This document shows, one piece after another, positions 24,396-31,689 of a stretch of 33,319 bases of DNA. Every line of letters begins with the position of its first letter. The stretch's first letter is position 1. Both the position numbers and the translations under genes were made by a program. Source of the stretch: Intrasporangium_A sp039812505 (GTDB lineage Bacteria; Actinomycetota; Actinomycetes; Actinomycetales; Dermatophilaceae); contig NZ_JBDIAQ010000024.1 in NCBI RefSeq assembly GCF_039812505.1, positions 1 to 33,319 of the forward strand. The letters run 5' to 3'. Under the pieces are notes generated by a model, which was not told where the DNA came from, made no database searches, and saw only the letters and a list, made by a program, of their open reading frames with translations.

Positions 24396-24431
24396 CTGCA
24401 CGACTATGCATGAGCGTGTATAGTCATGCAG
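24396..24431 (+). promoter_or_regulatory. ArgR operator (ARG box region) overlapping the argC promoter
   Basis: Two 12-nt arms, CTGCACGACTAT (24396-24407) and ATAGTCATGCAG (24420-24431), are inverted repeats with one mismatch around a 12-nt centre that contains TGCAT. The A+T-rich TGCAT/TATGCA half-sites resemble the ARG boxes bound by actinobacterial ArgR. A -10 box, TATAGT (24419-24424), lies inside the right arm, and +1 falls about 2 nt before the argC GTG. ArgR is encoded in the same operon, so arginine-dependent repression is the obvious inference. Confidence 0.8.
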
Positions 24432-24432
24432 C

Positions 24433-25476
24433 GTGACCAGGGCAGCGGTAGCAGGCGCGAGCGGGTACGCCGGCGGCGAGATCCTCCGGCTCCTGCTCGC
24501 CCACCCGGAGGTGAAGGTCGGCGCGGTGACGGCGGGCAGTAACGCCGGTGAGCGGCTCGGCGCGATCCACCCGCACCTCGTGCCGCTCGCGGACCGCGTC
24601 CTGCAGGACACCACGCCCGTGGTCCTCGCCGGTCACGACGTCGTCTTCCTGGCCCTGCCGCACGGCCACTCGGCGGCGCTGGCCGAGCAGCTGCCGCCCG
24701 ACGTGGTCGTCATCGACTGCGGCGCCGACTTCCGGCTCGGGTCGGCCGCCGCCTGGGCCCGGTTCTACGACACCCCACACGCCGGGTCCTGGCCGTACGG
24801 GATGCCCGAGCTGCCGCTCGCCGGGGGCGGCCGCCAGCGCGCCGCCCTGGTCGGGGCCCGGCGGGTCGCGGTCCCCGGCTGCTACCCGACCGGCATCTCG
24901 CTCGCGCTCGCGCCCGGCCTCGTCGCCGGCGTGATCGAGCCCGACGACGTCGTCGTCGTGGCGGCCTCCGGCACGTCGGGGGCCGGCAAGGGCCTCAAGC
25001 CCCACCTGCTCGGCAGCGAGGTGATGGGCTCGATGTCGCCCTACGGCGTCGGCGGCGGTCACCGGCACACGCCCGAGATCGAGCAGAACCTCTCGCGCGC
25101 CGCGGGCCGGCCGGTCACCGTCTCGTTCACCCCGACCCTCGCCCCGATGCCCCGCGGCATCCTGGCCACCTCGACCGCCCGGCTGACCCCGGGCACCGAC
25201 CCCGCTGCGGTCCGGGCGGCCTGGGAGCAGGCCTACGCCGACGAGCCGTTCGTGCACGTCCTGCCCGAGGGCAGCTGGCCGCGCACCGCCGACGTGGTCG
25301 GCAGCAACCTCGTCCTGCTCCAGGTCGCCGTCGACGAGCACGCCGGCCGGGTGGTGGTCGCCTCGGCCGTGGACAACCTCACCAAGGGCACCGCCGGGGC
25401 CGCCGTCCAGTGCGCCAACCTCGCCCTCGGGCTCGACGAGACCGCCGGCCTGCCAGTGGCGGGGGTGGCGCCGTGA
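24433..25476 (+). CDS. argC: N-acetyl-gamma-glutamyl-phosphate reductase
   Basis: ArgC reduces N-acetylglutamyl phosphate to the semialdehyde with NADPH, step three of arginine synthesis. The 347-residue protein opens with AAVAGASGYAGGEILRLLLAHPEV (NADP-binding Rossmann). It has the active-site segment VPGCYPTGISLALAPG with Cys150 and the conserved ASGTSGAGKGLKPHLLGSEV, HRHTPEIEQNL and TPTLAPMPRGIL blocks. The GTG start follows the operator/promoter by 2 nt, so the transcript is leaderless or nearly so. The stop overlaps the argJ start (GTGA). First gene of argCJBDR. Confidence 0.97.
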   Translation: MTRAAVAGASGYAGGEILRLLLAHPEVKVGAVTAGSNAGERLGAIHPHLVPLADRVLQDTTPVVLAGHDVVFLALPHGHSAALAEQLPPDVVVIDCGADFRLGSAAAWARFYDTPHAGSWPYGMPELPLAGGGRQRAALVGARRVAVPGCYPTGISLALAPGLVAGVIEPDDVVVVAASGTSGAGKGLKPHLLGSEVMGSMSPYGVGGGHRHTPEIEQNLSRAAGRPVTVSFTPTLAPMPRGILATSTARLTPGTDPAAVRAAWEQAYADEPFVHVLPEGSWPRTADVVGSNLVLLQVAVDEHAGRVVVASAVDNLTKGTAGAAVQCANLALGLDETAGLPVAGVAP

Positions 25477-26624
25477 CCGTCTCGCTCCCCAGCGGGTTCC
25501 GCGCCGCGGGCGTCACCGCCGGCCTGAAGGCCAGCGGCCGACCCGACCTCGCCCTGGTCGTCAACGACGGCCCCGACCACCATGCCGCGGCGGTGTTCAC
25601 CAGCAACCGCGTGGAGGCGGCGCCCGTCACGTGGTCGCGCCAGGTCGTCACGGACGCCCGTGTCGACGCCGTCGTGCTCAACTCCGGCGGGGCCAACGCG
25701 TGCACCGGTCCGCAGGGCTTCGCCGACACCCACCACACGGCCGAGCGCGTGGCCGAGGTCCTCGGCATCTCGGCCGGCGACGTCGTGGTCTGCTCGACCG
25801 GCCTGATCGGCGAGCTGCTGCCGATGGACCGGCTGCTGGCCGGGGTCGACGCCGCGGCCGCGGCGCTGACGCCCGACGGGCACGAGGACGCGGCGATCGC
25901 GATCATGACCACCGACACGGTCCACAAGGTCGCCGCGCACGTGGGCGACGGCTGGAGCGTGGCCGGCATGGCCAAGGGGGCCGGCATGCTGGCGCCGTCC
26001 CTGGCCACCATGCTCGTCGTGCTGACCACCGACGCCGTGGTCGAGCCCGCCGATCTCGACGCGGCCCTGCGCGCCGCCACCGCGGCGACCTTCGACCGGG
26101 TCGACTCCGACGGCTGCATGTCCACCAACGACACGGTCGTCGTGCTCGCCTCCGGCGCGTCGGGGGTCGCCGTCGGCCGGGACGGGCTCGCCGCCGCCCT
26201 GACCGACGTGAGCGCCAGCCTGGCCCGGCAGCTGGTCGGCGACGCCGAGGGGGCCGCCCACGACATCGCCGTCGAGGTCCGCTCCGCCGCCTCGGTCGCC
26301 GACGCGCTCGAGGTCGCCCGGGCCGTCGCGCGCAACAACCTGTTCAAGTGCGCGATCTTCGGGGGCGACCCAAACTGGGGGCGGGTCCTGGCGGCGGTGG
26401 GCACCACGCGCGCGGCCTTCGACCCACAGGCGCTCGACGTGGCGATCAACGACGTCGAGGTATGCCGCTCGGGCGGGCTCGGTGCGGACCGCTCCCTCGT
26501 CGACCTGCGGGCCCGCGAGGTGCGCGTCGTGGTCGAGCTGCACGCGGGCGGGCAGACCGCGACGGTGTGGACCAACGACCTGACCCACGACTACGTCCAC
26601 GAGAACTCGGCCTACAGCACATGA
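25473..26624 (+). CDS. argJ: Glutamate N-acetyltransferase / ornithine acetyltransferase
   Basis: ArgJ transfers the acetyl group from N-acetylornithine to glutamate, closing the cyclic arginine pathway; some members also use acetyl-CoA. The 383-residue precursor is of the self-cleaving ornithine acetyltransferase family. MAKGAGMLAPSLATMLVVLTTDA contains the cleavage site, with the Thr nucleophile at about residue 179 becoming the N-terminus of the beta chain. Other typical parts are VLNSGGANACTGPQG, CSTGLIGELLP and NNLFKCAIFGGDPNWGRVLAAVG. It starts at a GTG overlapping the argC stop and its own stop overlaps the argB ATG. With argJ present a separate argE is not needed. Confidence 0.96.
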   Translation: MTVSLPSGFRAAGVTAGLKASGRPDLALVVNDGPDHHAAAVFTSNRVEAAPVTWSRQVVTDARVDAVVLNSGGANACTGPQGFADTHHTAERVAEVLGISAGDVVVCSTGLIGELLPMDRLLAGVDAAAAALTPDGHEDAAIAIMTTDTVHKVAAHVGDGWSVAGMAKGAGMLAPSLATMLVVLTTDAVVEPADLDAALRAATAATFDRVDSDGCMSTNDTVVVLASGASGVAVGRDGLAAALTDVSASLARQLVGDAEGAAHDIAVEVRSAASVADALEVARAVARNNLFKCAIFGGDPNWGRVLAAVGTTRAAFDPQALDVAINDVEVCRSGGLGADRSLVDLRAREVRVVVELHAGGQTATVWTNDLTHDYVHENSAYST

Positions 26625-27574
26625 CCCCGGCAGCGGCCCACCGGCTCAGGGGCCTGATCGACGCGGCCGCCGTCCGGGTGGCGGCCGGCAAGGCGGCCAC
26701 CCTCGTCGAGGCGCTGCCCTGGCTCGAGCGGTTCCGCGGCTCGCTCGTGGTCGTCAAGTACGGCGGCAACGCGATGGTCGAGCAGCGGCTCAAGACGGCC
26801 TTCGCCCAGGACATCGCCTTCCTGCGCTACGCCGGGCTGCGGCCGGTCGTCGTGCACGGCGGCGGCCCCCAGATCAAGGCGATGCTGACCCGGCTGGGCA
26901 TCGAGACCGAGTTCAAGGGCGGCCTGCGGGTCACCACCCCCGAGGTCATGGAGGTCGTCCGGATGGTCCTGACCGGCCAGGTCGGCCGGGAGCTGGTCGG
27001 GCTGCTCAACCAGCACGGGCCGATGGCCGTGGGCCTGTCCGGCGAGGACGCGGCGCTCTTCGGCGCTCGCCGTCGCGGCACCGTCGTCGACGGCGAGCTG
27101 GTCGACATCGGGCTGGTCGGCGACGTGGCGAGCGTCAACCCGTCGGCCGTCCTGGACCTGCTGGCCGCCGGCCGGGTCCCGGTGGTGTCGACCGTCGCCC
27201 CCGACCTCGACGTCGAGGGGCAGGTGCTGAACGTGAACGCCGACACCGCGGCGGCCGCCCTGGCCGTGGCGTTGCAGGCCGAGAAGCTCGTCGTGCTCAC
27301 CGACGTCGAGGGCATCTACGCCGACTGGCCCGACCGCACCTCGCTGCTGTCGACCCTCGAGGTCACCGAGGCCAGGGGGCTGCTCGCCCGGGTGGACGAG
27401 GGAATGGTCCCCAAGCTCGAGGCGTGCATCCGCGCCGTCGAGGGCGGGGTGCCGCGGGCGCACGTCGTCGACGGGCGCACGCCGCACTCGATCCTGCTCG
27501 AGGTCTTCACCGACGAGGGGATCGGCACGATGGTGCTGCCCGACAAACCCGACCCAGCCGAGGATGACGAATGA
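26621..27574 (+). CDS. argB: N-acetylglutamate kinase
   Basis: ArgB phosphorylates N-acetylglutamate, the committed and usually feedback-regulated step in the cyclic pathway. The protein (317 residues) is an amino-acid kinase: VVVKYGGNAM, PVVVHGGGPQIKAML, GLSGEDAALFGA, GLVGDVASVNP, VLNVNADTAAAALAVALQAEKLVVLTDVEGIY. The N-terminal helix region EALPWLERFRGS before the kinase core is characteristic of the hexameric, arginine-inhibited type, so feedback inhibition is likely. The ATG overlaps the argJ stop (ATGA). The reading frame stays open far upstream through argJ, but that part is a shadow. Confidence 0.97.
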   Translation: MTPAAAHRLRGLIDAAAVRVAAGKAATLVEALPWLERFRGSLVVVKYGGNAMVEQRLKTAFAQDIAFLRYAGLRPVVVHGGGPQIKAMLTRLGIETEFKGGLRVTTPEVMEVVRMVLTGQVGRELVGLLNQHGPMAVGLSGEDAALFGARRRGTVVDGELVDIGLVGDVASVNPSAVLDLLAAGRVPVVSTVAPDLDVEGQVLNVNADTAAAALAVALQAEKLVVLTDVEGIYADWPDRTSLLSTLEVTEARGLLARVDEGMVPKLEACIRAVEGGVPRAHVVDGRTPHSILLEVFTDEGIGTMVLPDKPDPAEDDE

Positions 27575-28854
27575 GCGCCGAGCCCGACATCGCCGACCAG
27601 CACGAGGACCGCGGCCCGAGGCCGGGACCGGCAGCGCCGGGAGCACATGCCCCGGGGGGCACCGACGGGGACACCAGCAAGGGGGCCGGCCTGCTCGCCC
27701 GCTACGCGGCCGCGATGGTCCAGGTCTTCGGCACGCCCCAGATCGTCCTCGCGTCCGGGCAGGGCTGCTGGGTCACCGACGTGGACGGCAAGCGCTACCT
27801 CGACCTGCTCTCCGGCATCGCCGTCAGCGCCCTCGGCTACGGCCACCCCGCGCTCGTGCAGGCGATCGGCAAGCAGGCCGAGGCCGCGATCCACATCTCC
27901 AACTTCTTCACCTCCGAGCCGGCGATCCGGCTGGCCGAACGGCTCCTCGCGCTCGCGGCCGCACCTGCCGGGTCCGGGGTCTTCTTCGCCAACTCGGGCA
28001 CCGAGGCCAACGAGGCCGCGATCAAGCTGACCCGCCGCACCGGCCGCAGCCGGATCATCGCCATGGAGGGCTCGTTCCACGGCCGGAGCACCGGGGCCCT
28101 CGCCCTGACCCACAAGGCCGCCTACCGCGAGCCGTTCGAGCCGCTGATCCCGGACGTGCACTTCGTGCCGCCGGGCGACGGCGCGGCGCTTCGTGCCGCG
28201 GTCGACGAGCGGACCGCCGCTGTCTTCGTCGAGCCGATCCAGGGCGAGGCGGGGATCCGCGAGGTCCCCGCCGACTACCTGCGGCTCGCCCGCGACCTGA
28301 CCCGCCGGCACGGTGCGCTGCTGGTGGTCGACGAGATCCAGACCGGCATCGGGCGCACCGGCGAGTGGTTCGCGCACACCAGCGCCGGCATCCGGCCCGA
28401 TGCGATGACCCTCGCCAAGGGGCTCGGCGGCGGCGTGCCGATCGGCGCGCTGCTCACCTACGGCCCGGAGGTGACCGGGCTGCTCACGGCCGGGCAGCAC
28501 GGCACCACCTTCGGCGGCAACCCGCTGGCCTGTGCGGCCGCGCTCGCGGTCCTGGACACGATCGAGCGCGACCACCTGCTGGAGAACGCCACCCGGGTGG
28601 GCGCGCTGTTGGACGACGTGCGCCTGGACGGGGTGGCGTCCACGCGCGGACGCGGGCTGCTGCGCGCGATCGAGCTGAGCGGCATACCGGCTCCGGTCGT
28701 GATGGCACACGCCCGGGAGGCCGGGTTCATCGTCAACGCCGTCACCCCGACCGCGCTGCGTCTCGCCCCGCCGCTGATCCTCACGGCCGACGAGCTCGGG
28801 GGCTTCCTGACCGCGCTGCCGAGGATCCTCGAGCGCGCCCGGACCGGCCCGTGA
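27571..28854 (+). CDS. argD: Acetylornithine aminotransferase
   Basis: A PLP-dependent class III aminotransferase that converts N-acetylglutamate semialdehyde to N-acetylornithine. It has 427 residues, with an extra N-terminal segment of about 35 Pro/Gly/Asp-rich residues before the enzyme proper (LLARYAAAMVQVFGTPQIVLASGQGCWVTDVDGKRYLDLLSGIA). Key parts are FFANSGTEANEAAIKL, EGSFHGRSTGALALT, VEPIQGEAGI, LLVVDEIQTGIGRTG and MTLAKGLGGGVPIGA, with PLP-Lys at about 283. The ATG overlaps the argB stop. If the N-terminal tail is an artefact a later start is possible, but no better one is seen. At 28685 it uses the rare Ile codon ATA as part of a GCGGCATAC motif. Confidence 0.95.
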   Translation: MSAEPDIADQHEDRGPRPGPAAPGAHAPGGTDGDTSKGAGLLARYAAAMVQVFGTPQIVLASGQGCWVTDVDGKRYLDLLSGIAVSALGYGHPALVQAIGKQAEAAIHISNFFTSEPAIRLAERLLALAAAPAGSGVFFANSGTEANEAAIKLTRRTGRSRIIAMEGSFHGRSTGALALTHKAAYREPFEPLIPDVHFVPPGDGAALRAAVDERTAAVFVEPIQGEAGIREVPADYLRLARDLTRRHGALLVVDEIQTGIGRTGEWFAHTSAGIRPDAMTLAKGLGGGVPIGALLTYGPEVTGLLTAGQHGTTFGGNPLACAAALAVLDTIERDHLLENATRVGALLDDVRLDGVASTRGRGLLRAIELSGIPAPVVMAHAREAGFIVNAVTPTALRLAPPLILTADELGGFLTALPRILERARTGP

Positions 28855-29333
28855 GCCGCACCCAGCGCCAGCACCGCATCGCCGAGCTGCTCGACTCGCA
28901 CGAGATCCGCAGCCAGGGCGAGCTGTCCGACCTGCTCGCCGCCGAGGGGATCGAGGTGACCCAGGCGACCCTCTCGCGCGACCTGGTCGAGATCGGTGCC
29001 GTCAAGGCCCGGCGCGGGCGGGCCCTCGTCTATGCGGTGCCCGGGGACGGCGGCGACATCCCGGCCACCGGCCGGCTCGACGGCACGAACCAGCGGCTGC
29101 GCCGGGTCTGCGACGAGCTGCTCGTGTCGGCCGTGTGCGCCCGCAACCTCGTCGTGCTGAAGACCCCGCCGGGCGCGGCGAACTACCTCGCCTCCACGAT
29201 CGACCTCACCCGCGACCCCCAGGTCGTGGGCACCATCGCCGGCGACGACACGATCCTGCTCATCGCCGCGGACGACGCCGCCGGTCAGGACGTCACGGCC
29301 GCGCTGCTGGCCCTGCTCGAGCCGCGCGACTGA
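28851..29333 (+). CDS. argR: Arginine repressor
   Basis: ArgR binds ARG boxes as an arginine-dependent hexamer and represses arginine synthesis. The 160-residue protein has the winged-helix N-terminal domain (RQHRIAELLDSHEIRSQGELSDLLAAEGIEVTQATLSRDLVEIGAVK), a linker, and the C-terminal oligomerisation/arginine-binding domain (LVVLKTPPGAANYLASTIDLTRDPQVVGTIAGDDTILLIA). Its GTG start overlaps the argD stop by 4 nt, so it is part of the operon it probably controls through the operator at 24396-24431. In many actinobacteria argF lies between argD and argR; here nothing does. Confidence 0.97.
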   Translation: MSRTQRQHRIAELLDSHEIRSQGELSDLLAAEGIEVTQATLSRDLVEIGAVKARRGRALVYAVPGDGGDIPATGRLDGTNQRLRRVCDELLVSAVCARNLVVLKTPPGAANYLASTIDLTRDPQVVGTIAGDDTILLIAADDAAGQDVTAALLALLEPRD

Positions 29334-29340
29334 GGGCGGG

Positions 29341-29346
29341 CAGAAT
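29341..29346 (+). promoter_or_regulatory. Possible leaderless promoter -10 box for argH
   Basis: CAGAAT keeps the A and final T that matter most in a TANNNT box, and +1 would fall on the A of the argH ATG (29353). It lies in the 19-nt gap after argR. argH may also be read through from the arg operon. Confidence 0.3.
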
Positions 29347-29352
29347 GCGACC

Positions 29353-30795
29353 ATGACCGATGCGACCGACCCGACCGACCCGACCGGGCGGCTGAGCCTC
29401 TGGGGCGGCCGGTTCGCCGGCGGGCCCGACCAGGCCCTCGCCGCGCTCAGCAAGAGCACCCAGTTCGACTGGCGGCTGGCCCCGCACGACATCGCCGGCT
29501 CACGCGCGCACGCCCGGGTGCTGTATGCCGCCCACCTGCTCTCCGCGGACGAGCTGAGCGGGATGCTGGCGGGCCTGGACCGGCTCGACGCGGACGTCCG
29601 GTCCGGTGCCTTCGCCCCGGCGCAGGACGACGAGGACGTGCACACCGCACTCGAGCGTGGGCTCATCGAGCGGGTGGGGCCGGAGCTGGGCGGACGCATC
29701 CGCGCCGGACGGTCCCGAAACGACCAGGTGGCCACGCTGTTCCGCCGATTTCTGCGCGAGCACGCCCGCACGGTGGCCGCGCTCGTACTCGACGTGGTGG
29801 ACGCGCTGGTACAGCAGGCCGATCGGCACCTCGGTGTCGCGATGCCGGGGCGCACCCACCTGCAGCACGCCCAGCCGGTGCTGCTCTCGCACCATCTGCT
29901 GGCCCACGCCTGGGCGCTGCTGCGCGACGTCGACCGCTTCCGCGACTGGGACGTGCGCACCGACGCCTCGCCCTACGGGTCGGGCGCCCTCGCGGGCTCG
30001 TCGCTCGGGCTGGACCCCGAGGCGGTCGCCCACGACCTCGGCTTCTCGCGGGCGGTGGAGAACTCCATCGACGGCACCGCATCGCGCGACTTCGTGGCGG
30101 AGTTCTCGTTCGTGTGCGCCATGACGGCGGTCGACATCTCGCGGATCGCGGAGGAGGTCGTGCTCTGGGCCACCAAGGAGTTCGGCTTCGTCACCCTCGA
30201 CGACGCGTACTCGACCGGGTCCAGCATCATGCCCCAGAAGAAGAACCCCGACGTGGCCGAGCTCGCCCGCGGCAAGGCCGGCCGGCTCGTCGGCGACCTC
30301 GCCGGGCTGCTCACGACGCTCAAGGCCCTCCCGCTCGCCTACAACCGGGACCTGCAGGAGGACAAGGAGCCGGCCTTCGACGCGGTCGACACGCTCGAGG
30401 TGCTGCTGCCGGCGTTCTCCGGGATGGTGGCCACGCTGACGTTCGACACCGAGCGGCTCGAGTCCCTGGCCCCGCGCGGGTTCGCCCTCGCCACGGACAT
30501 CGCCGAGTGGCTGGTCCGGGCGCACGTCCCGTTCCGGGTCGCCCACGAGCTGGCCGGGGAGTGCGTGCGCCGGTGCGAGGAGCGCGGCATCGAGCTGTGG
30601 GAGCTGACCGACGAGGACTTCGCCGCGGTGAGCGCGCAGCTGACCCCGGACGTGCGCTCCGTCCTGTCGGTAGCCGGTTCCCTGGCCTCGCGCGACGGCG
30701 TCGGCGGCACTGCGCCGGTCCGGGTCCGCGAGCAGCTGGCCGCCGCCGTGGACCGGCTGGCGGCGGCGCGTGCCTGGGCCGGCGGGGGCGCCTGA
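29353..30795 (+). CDS. argH: Argininosuccinate lyase
   Basis: ArgH splits argininosuccinate into arginine and fumarate, the final step of arginine synthesis. The 480-residue protein is of the fumarase/aspartase superfamily. It starts LWGGRFAGGPDQAL, has DEDVHTALERGLIERVG and RIRAGRSRNDQVAT, the catalytic-region GRTHLQHAQPVLLSHHLLAH, and the signature GSSIMPQKKNPD (Ser290-Ser291) on the mobile loop. Length is normal. The ATG follows argR by 19 nt. Its partner argG is absent from this window, so citrulline condensation must be encoded elsewhere. Confidence 0.97.
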   Translation: MTDATDPTDPTGRLSLWGGRFAGGPDQALAALSKSTQFDWRLAPHDIAGSRAHARVLYAAHLLSADELSGMLAGLDRLDADVRSGAFAPAQDDEDVHTALERGLIERVGPELGGRIRAGRSRNDQVATLFRRFLREHARTVAALVLDVVDALVQQADRHLGVAMPGRTHLQHAQPVLLSHHLLAHAWALLRDVDRFRDWDVRTDASPYGSGALAGSSLGLDPEAVAHDLGFSRAVENSIDGTASRDFVAEFSFVCAMTAVDISRIAEEVVLWATKEFGFVTLDDAYSTGSSIMPQKKNPDVAELARGKAGRLVGDLAGLLTTLKALPLAYNRDLQEDKEPAFDAVDTLEVLLPAFSGMVATLTFDTERLESLAPRGFALATDIAEWLVRAHVPFRVAHELAGECVRRCEERGIELWELTDEDFAAVSAQLTPDVRSVLSVAGSLASRDGVGGTAPVRVREQLAAAVDRLAAARAWAGGGA

Positions 30796-30798
30796 GGG

Positions 30799-31464
30799 AT
30801 GGCTGACGCGGTCATCGTCGGCGAGGGCGCGCAGCGGCGGCTGCCGCGGGACTTCTTCGCCCGTCCGGTGCTCGAGGTGGCCCCCGAGCTGCTCGGGTGC
30901 CTGGTCAGCCATGCCGGTGTCACGGTGCGGCTCACCGAGGTCGAGGCCTATGCCGGGATGGTCGACCCCGGCTCGCACGCCTACCGCGGCCCGACCGCGC
31001 GCACCCGGGTGATGTTCGGGCCGGCCGGGTTCCTCTACGTCTACTTCACCTACGGCAACCACTGGTGCGTGAACCTCGTCTGCGGCCACGAGGGCACCGC
31101 CGAGGCGGTGCTGCTGCGCGGTGCCGAGGTCGTCGCGGGCTGTGAGCTGGCGCAGGAGCGGCGCGGCAAGGCTCGCGAACGGGACTGGTGCCGCGGGCCG
31201 GGCCGGCTCGGGCAGGCCCTGGCCCTGGGTCGGGACCAGACGGGGCGGGACTTCTGCCGGCCGGCGATCGGTGACCCGGTCGACTTCGTCGTCGGGTCGC
31301 CTGCCGAGCCGGTCGACCCCGGCCTGGTCCGGACCGGGCCCCGGGTGGGGATCAGCGGCCCCGGCGGCGACGCCGCGACCTACCCGTGGCGCTACTGGCT
31401 CGACGGCGAGCCGACGGTGTCGCCCTACCGGCCCGGCGTCGCACGCAAGCGGCGCCGCGGGTGA
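30799..31464 (+). CDS. DNA-3-methyladenine glycosylase (AAG/Mpg family)
   Basis: A base-excision repair enzyme that removes 3-methyladenine and related alkylated or deaminated purines. The 221-residue protein shows the AAG fold motifs: PRDFFARPVLEVAPELLGCLV at the start, LTEVEAYAGMVDPGSHAYRGPTARTRVMFGPAGFLYVYFTYGNHWCVNLV in the middle (the Glu in TEVEAY is the expected catalytic residue), and GPGRLGQALALG. It begins 3 nt after the argH stop and is probably co-transcribed with it. A short CCCG/CGGG hairpin follows its stop at about 31467-31480. The frame is intact. Confidence 0.93.
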   Translation: MADAVIVGEGAQRRLPRDFFARPVLEVAPELLGCLVSHAGVTVRLTEVEAYAGMVDPGSHAYRGPTARTRVMFGPAGFLYVYFTYGNHWCVNLVCGHEGTAEAVLLRGAEVVAGCELAQERRGKARERDWCRGPGRLGQALALGRDQTGRDFCRPAIGDPVDFVVGSPAEPVDPGLVRTGPRVGISGPGGDAATYPWRYWLDGEPTVSPYRPGVARKRRRG

Positions 31465-31515
31465 GCCCGGCAACGTCGGGACCCGCCCGCGGCGCGGACC
31501 CGGCCGGCGGCCTAC

Positions 31516-31561
31516 CCCTTCGATGCCCCGCCCGGGTGCGCCCTTCGATCGCCCTGCCCGG
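31516..31561 (+). repeat. Direct repeat in the tyrS upstream region
   Basis: Two near copies of about 20 bp lie 25 bp apart (31516-31535 and 31541-31561). Both start CCCTTCGAT and end GCCCGG. They lie before the proposed tyrS -10 box and may be a regulator site. The rest of the 225-nt gap between the glycosylase gene and tyrS shows no gene. Confidence 0.55.
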
Positions 31562-31572
31562 CGGCATACCCT
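31544..31572 (+). promoter_or_regulatory. tyrS: Possible tyrS promoter
   Basis: TTCGAT (31544-31549) and TACCCT (31567-31572) have a 17-nt spacer. The -35 hexamer lies inside the second direct-repeat copy and the -10 box overlaps a GCGGCATAC motif (31561-31569). A GCGGG/CCCGC hairpin (31654-31667) lies just before the tyrS ribosome site. No T-box features were recognised. Confidence 0.35.
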
Positions 31573-31689
31573 CGAGCCCGGTCGGAGGGCGCCCGGACGT
31601 CGACGGCGGAACGCATTCGTCGCGGCGGGGGGTCGTAGGGCAGGCTGTCCCCTGCGGGAGGACCCGCCCGAGAGAGAGGAACGACGACC

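Noticed and set aside
20590..24411. 1273-codon open frame on the minus strand opposite pheS and pheT
   Set aside because: Same GC-bias shadow; the product is low-complexity and lies fully antisense to pheST.
31465..31689. T-box riboswitch before tyrS
   Set aside because: No T-box consensus, specifier loop or terminator/antiterminator pair could be found.
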